A DNA stretch of 56,498 nt from Stenotrophomonas sp. Ste86. Lineage in GTDB: Bacteria > Pseudomonadota > Gammaproteobacteria > Xanthomonadales > Xanthomonadaceae. The stretch lies in NCBI RefSeq assembly GCF_024519465.1, contig NZ_JALJRW010000024.1:1-56498 (forward strand), read 5' to 3'. The notes beneath the pieces were generated by a model. The model worked only from the letters and a program-made list of their open reading frames with translations, did no database searches and was not told the origin of the DNA. Positions 51,345 through 56,498 of this stretch are shown here, piece after piece (the stretch's first letter is position 1; the number at the start of each line of letters is the position of its first letter). The position numbers and the translations under genes were made by a program.

Positions 51345-52019
51345 ATGCCGGGCTATGCCACCCGCGTCCTCACCATCCCGATCGCCGGCCACGATTTCCG
51401 CATCCGCGCGCTCAGCGACCTGCAGCAGTTTGCCGATCCGACCGGTCGCGCCCAGCGCGCCGGTATCCATTCCTCGTTGTGGAGTCTGTTCGGGCAGGTC
51501 TGGCCGGCCGGCCGCGTGCTCGCTGAAACCATGAGCACCTACGACGTAGCTGGCAAGCGCATCCTGGAACTGGGCTGTGGCCTGGGCCTGTCCAGCCTCG
51601 TGCTGGCCCGTCGAGGCGCCGACATAGTGGCCAGCGATCACCACCCGCTGGCCGAATCGTTCCTGGCCTACAACGCCGGCCTCAACGATCTGCCGGCCAT
51701 CCACTATCGCGATCTGCCGTGGGAGCTGCCGGATGCGTCACTGGGCCGCTTCGATCTGATCATCGGCAGCGACGTGCTCTACGAGCGCGGCCATGCCCTG
51801 CAGATCGCCACGATGATGCAGCGCCACGCCCGGCCAAGTGCCGAACTGCTGCTCACCGATCCCGGCCGCGGCAACGTCGGTCCGTTCTCGCGTGCGATGG
51901 CCACCCAGGGCTATGCGGTGAACGAGTCGTACGGGCTGTTCGATGACGAGGGCGATGCCCCGGGACGCGGCCGACTGCTGCGTTACACCCGCGACGCGGT
52001 GCCGGCATTGGCTGGATGA
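51345..52019 (+). CDS. METTL21-like (methyltransferase 16 family) SAM-dependent methyltransferase
   Basis: 224 aa, cytoplasmic. SAM motif I ILELGCGLGLSSLVLARRGADIVASD at about residues 69-95, then GRFDLIIGSDVLYERGHA; DVLY matches the DXXY-type motif of seven-beta-strand lysine methyltransferases related to METTL21 and ETF-beta lysine methyltransferase. The N-terminal WSLFGQVWPAGRVLAE fits the same family. Target is unknown; a protein lysine is possible. ATG 51345 starts just before the conserved region. Confidence 0.82.
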   Translation: MPGYATRVLTIPIAGHDFRIRALSDLQQFADPTGRAQRAGIHSSLWSLFGQVWPAGRVLAETMSTYDVAGKRILELGCGLGLSSLVLARRGADIVASDHHPLAESFLAYNAGLNDLPAIHYRDLPWELPDASLGRFDLIIGSDVLYERGHALQIATMMQRHARPSAELLLTDPGRGNVGPFSRAMATQGYAVNESYGLFDDEGDAPGRGRLLRYTRDAVPALAG

Positions 52020-52187
52020 GCAACGCTGACGGGCGTCCCGTGCGGGCGATGTAGTGGCGATGTGAGTCCGTCGGCGCCCGGCGTGCAGTAGGCTCGGCGG
52101 CATCCTGTTGCCGATGTCTGCGCCGATGCTCGACCTTCGTCCCTGCTGTCCACAACCCATCACCGCCGCCGCGCCGGTGGCACGCGC

Positions 52188-53459
52188 ATGAGTGTGCCCG
52201 CGCCCCTGGCGCCGGAACGGCGCACCCGCTCGATGATCATCGCCGGGCTGTCCACCGTGGTGGAGTGGTACGACTTCACCCTGTACCTGTACCTGGCCAC
52301 GGTGCTGTCGCGGGTGTTCTTCGGCGGCGGCGAGAATGCGCTGCTGGCGACACTGGCCGGGTTCGCGGTGTCCTATCTGATGCGTCCACTGGGTGCCTTG
52401 TGCTTTGGCCATCTCGGTGATCGCTTCGGGCGGCGCTACATGCTGCTGGCCTCGATGCTGCTGATGACGCTGGCGATGCTGGCCACCGCGCTGCTGCCCA
52501 CCTTCGACAGCATCGGCGCCGGTGCCGGCGTGCTGCTGTTGCTGCTACGCTGCCTGATGGCGTTCTCGGTCGGCGGCGAGTACACCGGTGTGGTGGCCTA
52601 CCTGCTGGAAACCGCACCGACGCACCGACGCGGCCTGGTCACCTCGCTGGCCTCTGCGGCCAGCGAAGTCGGCGCACTGCTGGCGGTGGCGCTGTCGGCG
52701 TTGACCGTGGCCCTGTTGAGCACCGCGCAGCTGGACGGCTGGGGCTGGCGCATCCCGTTCTTCGTCGGCGCGGCGCTGGCCGGTGCGATCCTGCTGGCAC
52801 GCTCGACCATGCACGAGTCACCGGAGTTCGAGCGGCAGAAGGCGGCTGGCACCGTACCAACCTCGCCGATCCGCGATACCTGGCGTTTCCATCGCGGCGC
52901 GGTGGCGCGCACCTTCGCCATTTCCGCGCTGGGGTCGATCACCTACTACGTCGGCATCACCTATGTGCCGGCGTTCCTGGGCTCGGCAGGCGAGGTCGGT
53001 GAATCGGAGGCGCTGTGGTTGTCCACCGTGGCGGCGGTGGCGGTGATCGTGGTGACGCCGCTGGCCGGTGCGCTGTCCGACCGGGTCGGGCGGCGCCCGG
53101 TGCTGATCGGCTTGGCGCTGCTGTGCGCGCTGCTGCCGTTGAGCATGTTTACGCTGATGGCGGGTGGTCAGACCTTGTTGATCGGCATCGCGGCGGTGGT
53201 GCTGGCCTGCCTGGCCGGCGGGGTAAGCGCGGTCGCCGCACCGGCCACGGCCGAACAGTTCCCCGGCGAGGGGCGTCTGAGCGGCCTGGCACTCGGCGTG
53301 ACCATGGCCACCGCGTTCTTCGGCGGCGCCACGCCGTTGCTGGCCGAACTGCTGGTGCGCCACACCGGCTGGGCCGCAGCGCCCGGCGCGATGATCGCGG
53401 TGGTGGCGGTACTGGTGCTGCCGGTGATGTGGACGCTGCGGGAGACGAGGCCGCGGTAG
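52188..53459 (+). CDS. MFS transporter, metabolite:H+ symporter (MHS) family
   Basis: 423 aa, twelve probable helices. VVEWYDFTLYLYLATVLSRVFF at the start, RPLGALCFGHLGDRFGRRYML (loop 2 motif), CLMAFSVGGEYTGVVAYLLETAP and WRIPFFVGAALA are the marks of the MHS group (ProP, KgtP, ShiA). Imports an organic acid or compatible solute; which is not predictable. The TAG stop is taken from the GTAG head of a REP, so the original C-terminus may have been altered. Confidence 0.88.
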   Translation: MSVPAPLAPERRTRSMIIAGLSTVVEWYDFTLYLYLATVLSRVFFGGGENALLATLAGFAVSYLMRPLGALCFGHLGDRFGRRYMLLASMLLMTLAMLATALLPTFDSIGAGAGVLLLLLRCLMAFSVGGEYTGVVAYLLETAPTHRRGLVTSLASAASEVGALLAVALSALTVALLSTAQLDGWGWRIPFFVGAALAGAILLARSTMHESPEFERQKAAGTVPTSPIRDTWRFHRGAVARTFAISALGSITYYVGITYVPAFLGSAGEVGESEALWLSTVAAVAVIVVTPLAGALSDRVGRRPVLIGLALLCALLPLSMFTLMAGGQTLLIGIAAVVLACLAGGVSAVAAPATAEQFPGEGRLSGLALGVTMATAFFGGATPLLAELLVRHTGWAAAPGAMIAVVAVLVLPVMWTLRETRPR

Positions 53460-53655
53460 TGCCGGCCGTTGGCCGGCTCCACGCAATGCCAGGATCGCCG
53501 AGGCGCCGGCCAACGGCCGGCATTCCGGATCGGTGGCTATCGAGGAGCCGGCCAGCGGCCGGCACTACCGGATCGTTGGCTATCGAGGAGCCGGCCAGCG
53601 GCCGGCACTACCGGATCGGTGGCTATCGAGGCGCCGGCCAGCGGCCGGCACTACC
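53457..53655. repeat. REP cluster with three 43-bp tandem repeats
   Basis: Starts with a plus-oriented REP (GTAGTGCCGGCCGTTGGCCG), a partner near 53500-53526, then three nearly identical 43-bp units at 53527-53569, 53570-53612 and 53613-53655. Each ends with an inverted REP core GGCCAGCGGCCGGCACTACC and they differ at single positions. The unit joins a REP to a GGATCG(G/T)TGGCTATCGAGG spacer. Confidence 0.92.
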
Positions 53656-53670
53656 GGGTGCCGGGCCGCC

Positions 53671-53700
53671 AAAAAAACGGGCCGCCCGCAGGCGACCCGT
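53671..53700 (-). terminator. Rho-independent terminator of the siderophore receptor gene
   Basis: On the minus strand ACGGGTCGCC, loop TGC, GGGCGGCCCGT then seven T (plus-strand A7 at 53671-53677). It lies 31 bp after the receptor stop. Confidence 0.85.
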
Positions 53701-53730
53701 CCGTTGCAGCAGCGTGTTGGGCGTCCGCCG

Positions 53731-55932
53731 TCAGAACTTCCAGCGCAGACTGGCCGCCACGAAGCGCGGTTCGCCGTAGTTGTTGTAGTCCAGGTTGGCC
53801 CAGTAGGTCTTGTCCAGGGCGTTGCGCACGCTCAGCGTAGCGGTCCAGTTGTCGCTGATGCGGTAGTTGGCGTTGAACTGCACCAGCGCATACGCCGGCT
53901 GGTTCACCGTGACCGTGCCGCCGAGCGGGTAGGGGATGTTGTAGCCCTGCACCTTGCTCTGCCACTGCACGCCGCCGCCCACGCTCAGGCGCGCCAGTGC
54001 GCCGCGCAGTTGCACCTGGGTGTTGAGCTGCAGCAGGTCTTCGGCCGGGTTGGCGTAGAGCAGGTCGGTGGCCGCGCGGGTGACCTTGACATGGGTGAAG
54101 CCGGCATTGACCGTCCAGCCCGGCAGGATCTCGCCGTTGATGTCCATTTCCCAGCCGCGCGCCTTGGTGCCGTTGACGCCGATGTAGGCCGAGCTGCCAT
54201 CGCTGAGCGAGCCATCGGGCACGCTCATGTCGCGCACGGCGTAGTTGTCCTGCTTGGCCTCGAACACGGCCGCATTGGCGGTCAGGCGGCCCTCGAACCA
54301 CTGGCTCTTGATGCCGGCCTCAAGGTTGGAGCCCTGCACCGGCGCCAGCAGGTTTTCGTTCCTGTCCTTGTAGTTCTGCGGATTGAAGATCTCGGTGTAG
54401 CTGGCATACACCGCAAACTGCGGGGTGATGTCATACACCAGGCCGACGTACGGGGTGACTTCGTCGCTCACCTTGTAGGCGCCGCTGGTGGCGGTGTATG
54501 TGCCGGCCGCGTTGTAGGCGCGGGTCTGGGTCTGCCACCGGCTCAGGCGCGCACCGGCGATCAGCGACAGCGGATCGGCCAGGCGCAGGCGCGTGGCCAG
54601 GTAGACGCCACTCTGCGTGGTCTTGGCCACCCGGCGCGCGCCGGTGCGGGTGTAGGTCACCTCGGAGATGTCGCCATCCCAGCCGTACACGTTGGGGATG
54701 TAGTAGCAGCGCTCGTTGCCGCAGCGCGCCCAGTCGGTGGGGTAGTTCAGCGCGACGGTGTTGGTGGTGCCTTCCAGGTCGGCCCACTGCGCGCCCACGG
54801 TCACGTCGTGCTCGCGACCGAACAGGTTGAAGGTGCCGGTCAGGTAGGCATCCACGTTGCGGCGGGTGTCTTCCGAATCACCGGCGGCGGTGCGCAGGTA
54901 GATGCCCGAGCCGGTCGCCGGATCGGGGTAGCCGGTGCCGTACAGGCGGATGTTCTGCACGTTGCCACGGGTGTAGGCGGTGTTGATCTTCAGCAGCCAG
55001 TCTTCGCCGAAGCGCTGCTCGAGGTTGGCGAACACGGTGCTGGTTTCGCGCTGCCAGTAGCTCCACTTCGGCGCCAGGTTGGTCGAGCGCGACAGGTGGG
55101 CGAAGTTGCCCTGGCTGTCGAAGAACGGCACGGTGCCCCAGGTGGAGCCGACCGGGTTGTTGTCCTGGGTCTGGTAGCCGACGGTGACGGTGGTGCTGTC
55201 GGTGATATCGCCTTCCAGCACCGCCATGCCGGCCATCTTGTTTTCTTTGTAGCGGTCGTAATAGAAATCACGGTCGGTGTAGGCGGCAACGACGCGGCTG
55301 CGGAAGCGGCCGTCGGCGGTCAGCGGCGCGGTCACGTCGGCCTCCATGCGACGGTAATCCCAGCTGCCGGCACTGACCGAGAACGAGGCGTCGAAGTCCT
55401 TGCCCGGGCGCTTGCGCAGCAGGTTGACCGTGGCCGAGGGTACGCCGGCGCCGCTGAGCAGGCCGTTGGCGCCGCGGATCACTTCGACGCGGTCGTAGAA
55501 GGCGGTGTCGTATTCCTGGTTGGTCGACCCGCTGTAAGTGGGGATGCCATCGACCTGGAAATCGGTGATGGCAAAGCCGCGCGCGTAGTACAACGGGCGC
55601 TGGGTGTCGTAGAAGGACACGCTGACGCCGGTGACGTTGCGCATGACGTCGTTGAGGCTGAACAGCGATTCGTCCTGCAGCCGCTGCAGCCCGATCGAGG
55701 TGGCCGACTGCGGGGTTTCCTGCAGGGTCATCGGCAGGCGGGTGGTGCTGGACGGCGCGGCGCGGTCGCCGACGACGCTGACTTTGTCCAGGGTCTTGGC
55801 ATCGGCATTGCCGCCGGCATCGGCAAGCGCGTCGGCCAGCGCCAGCGGCGAGGCGAGCGACAGGACGGAGAGCAGGGCCAGGCTCAGCGGGGCGTGGCGG
55901 AAGGAGCGGGGCGGAAGATCGCGGAAGGTCAT
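53731..55932 (-). CDS. TonB-dependent ferric-siderophore receptor (FpvA/FhuE-like)
   Basis: 733 aa from ATG 55932; an in-frame upstream start at 55983 is possible. Signal peptide ends near LALADA. The plug has TLQETPQSATSIGLQRLQD, SLNDVMRNVTGVSVSFYDTQRPLYYARGF and VEVIRGANGLLSGAGVPSATVNLLRKRPG, the classic siderophore-receptor pattern. The barrel ends FVAASLRWKF with a terminal Phe. A Fur-like box lies 213 bp upstream at 56145-56170. No siderophore synthesis or signalling N-terminal domain is visible, so it may take up foreign siderophores. Confidence 0.92.
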   Translation of the reverse strand: MTFRDLPPRSFRHAPLSLALLSVLSLASPLALADALADAGGNADAKTLDKVSVVGDRAAPSSTTRLPMTLQETPQSATSIGLQRLQDESLFSLNDVMRNVTGVSVSFYDTQRPLYYARGFAITDFQVDGIPTYSGSTNQEYDTAFYDRVEVIRGANGLLSGAGVPSATVNLLRKRPGKDFDASFSVSAGSWDYRRMEADVTAPLTADGRFRSRVVAAYTDRDFYYDRYKENKMAGMAVLEGDITDSTTVTVGYQTQDNNPVGSTWGTVPFFDSQGNFAHLSRSTNLAPKWSYWQRETSTVFANLEQRFGEDWLLKINTAYTRGNVQNIRLYGTGYPDPATGSGIYLRTAAGDSEDTRRNVDAYLTGTFNLFGREHDVTVGAQWADLEGTTNTVALNYPTDWARCGNERCYYIPNVYGWDGDISEVTYTRTGARRVAKTTQSGVYLATRLRLADPLSLIAGARLSRWQTQTRAYNAAGTYTATSGAYKVSDEVTPYVGLVYDITPQFAVYASYTEIFNPQNYKDRNENLLAPVQGSNLEAGIKSQWFEGRLTANAAVFEAKQDNYAVRDMSVPDGSLSDGSSAYIGVNGTKARGWEMDINGEILPGWTVNAGFTHVKVTRAATDLLYANPAEDLLQLNTQVQLRGALARLSVGGGVQWQSKVQGYNIPYPLGGTVTVNQPAYALVQFNANYRISDNWTATLSVRNALDKTYWANLDYNNYGEPRFVAASLRWKF

Positions 55933-56144
55933 GCGCAGGGTCTCGAATCGGTCTCGGAGGGGGAAGCAGCAGGCAGCGGGCACGGCAGGCCGGGCACCGG
56001 AAGCGCCTGGCGTTTAGATCCTTCTGAGGAATGGGTGGAACCCGACGGTGGGTCGGCGCCGTTGCGGCCGTGGGTGGTGAGCAGGGCCCGGCGGCCGTCC
56101 TTGGATTCCGGCCAGGCCCGCGCCGGCAGCGCAGGGGGTGTAAA
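55933..56144. other. Leader between siderophore receptor and Fur-like box
   Basis: GC-rich, about 210 bp; no gene. The long 5' leader may only reflect a start upstream of the one chosen. No terminator or riboswitch fold was recognised. Confidence 0.3.
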
Positions 56145-56170
56145 TGTAAAGCGTTCTCATTCGCTTTACA
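56145..56170. promoter_or_regulatory. Fur-like box in a perfect inverted repeat
   Basis: TGTAAAGCG-N8-CGCTTTACA has perfect 9-bp arms. On the minus strand the centre reads GCGAATGAGAACGC, containing the AATGAGAA core of Fur boxes. An AT-rich flank (GTAAATG; ACAATTCCTTAAT) is suitable for a promoter. It most likely controls the siderophore receptor by iron. Confidence 0.65.
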
Positions 56171-56271
56171 ATTCCTTAATGCGCGTTGGGCGGCGTGGAG
56201 ACCCGGCCTCTGGGGCGGGTGCTCAGCTGCCTAAGGAGGTGTCTCCTCTCGGGGATTTCGCGAGCGTGAGG

Positions 56272-56369
56272 GCCCCGTAGCAGGCGGTAGGCCCCTGGTG
56301 CAAATGTCCCCCGGCCGCAAGCGGCCTCCTCCTTTATTTTGCCCAGGAGCCTACCGCCTGCTACGGGGC
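56272..56369. repeat. 27-bp inverted repeat enclosing a terminator
   Basis: Left arm 56272-56298 starts GCCCCGTAGCAGGCGGTAGG; right arm 56343-56369 is its reverse complement with one mismatch. The 44-bp interior holds a terminator-like hairpin. This differs from the GTAG REP class. Confidence 0.85.
56313..56340 (+). terminator. Terminator-like hairpin within the inverted repeat
   Basis: GGCCGC-AA-GCGGCC followed by TCCTCCTTTATTTT. No plus-strand gene precedes it closely. Confidence 0.5.
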
Positions 56370-56370
56370 T

Positions 56371-56498
56371 CGGCTTGCGGAAACGAGCGGGGAAAAGCTG
56401 GCTTCTGACTTCCGTCGGTGGGTCGGGCGGTGGGCCCCCATGGCCTTGGAGGCGAAATAAAGGGGGAGGGGGCGGCCGCAGGCCGACGCCGGAGGACA
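56371..56498. other. Window edge, no gene seen
   Basis: GC-rich, no supported coding frame. Bases 56452-56484 (GAAATAAAGGGGGAGGGGGC, then GGCCGCAGGCC) look like a diverged inverted copy of the interior of the preceding repeat (56311-56342). Confidence 0.35.

Noticed and set aside
53527..53655. Possible CRISPR array
   Set aside because: The 43-bp units are contiguous, with no unique spacers, and are built from REP sequence.
53533..56280. 915-codon open frame on the plus strand
   Set aside because: Antisense to the siderophore receptor and starts inside the REP array; no domain is recognisable.

Overview
The window is GC-rich, gene-dense bacterial chromosome. It most resembles Xanthomonadaceae, probably Stenotrophomonas or a close relative. 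The evidence is several GTAG-type REP palindromes (GTAGAGCC/GTAGTGCC cores), a TonB-dependent receptor of the Xanthomonas/Caulobacter class, a fused ABC-permease/M1 aminopeptidase, and an IS3 remnant like those of Xanthomonas. This placement is by recognition only. I saw no tRNA, rRNA or CRISPR.

Layout. 1-1.4 kb: terminator, REP, an exported protein of unknown function and a 45-residue membrane protein. 1.4-10.3 kb: maltodextrin locus, with a TonB receptor on the minus strand facing away from a translationally coupled glycosidase / sugar symporter / alpha-amylase operon; two identical LacI-type operator sites and what looks like the C-terminal stub of a GH97 alpha-glucosidase lie between them. 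10.3-15 kb: acetyltransferase, SseB-like protein, and an overlapping KaiC-like ATPase / hybrid histidine kinase pair. 15-22.1 kb: ABC exporter fused to an M1 peptidase, its ATPase, a secreted hydrolase and a LacI regulator. 22.4-25.3 kb: ssb, then a scar (integrase start, deleted IS3 element) that has rewritten the C-terminus of a CGNR regulator divergent from an exported alpha/beta hydrolase.

25.9-35.8 kb is the most interesting region: two convergent operons plus a LacI gene, bracketed by identical 14-bp palindromes. They encode a GMC dehydrogenase with a Tat-type small subunit, cytochrome c, a DUF1080 (3-keto-disaccharide hydrolase family) protein, three isomerase/epimerase-fold enzymes, a Gfo/Idh oxidoreductase and an MFS importer. 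Together they read as a complete periplasmic oxidise-at-C3, cleave, import and reduce route for glycosides.

36-42.3 kb: AI-2E-family membrane protein, a stand-alone SF1 helicase-like protein, a TetR/metallo-hydrolase pair with visible operators, an acetyltransferase and a DUF1801 protein. 42.4-48.7 kb: a likely phosphate-starvation group, with a metallophosphoesterase, then a Pho box upstream of a TonB receptor overlapping a phytase-like protein, then an esterase-like lipoprotein. 48.7-53.5 kb: lipoprotein, a PPOX-fold/DUF72/Nei-like glycosylase operon, a METTL21-like methyltransferase and a MHS-type transporter. 53.5-56.5 kb: a 43-bp tandem REP array, a siderophore receptor behind a Fur-like box, and a large inverted repeat enclosing a terminator at the window edge.
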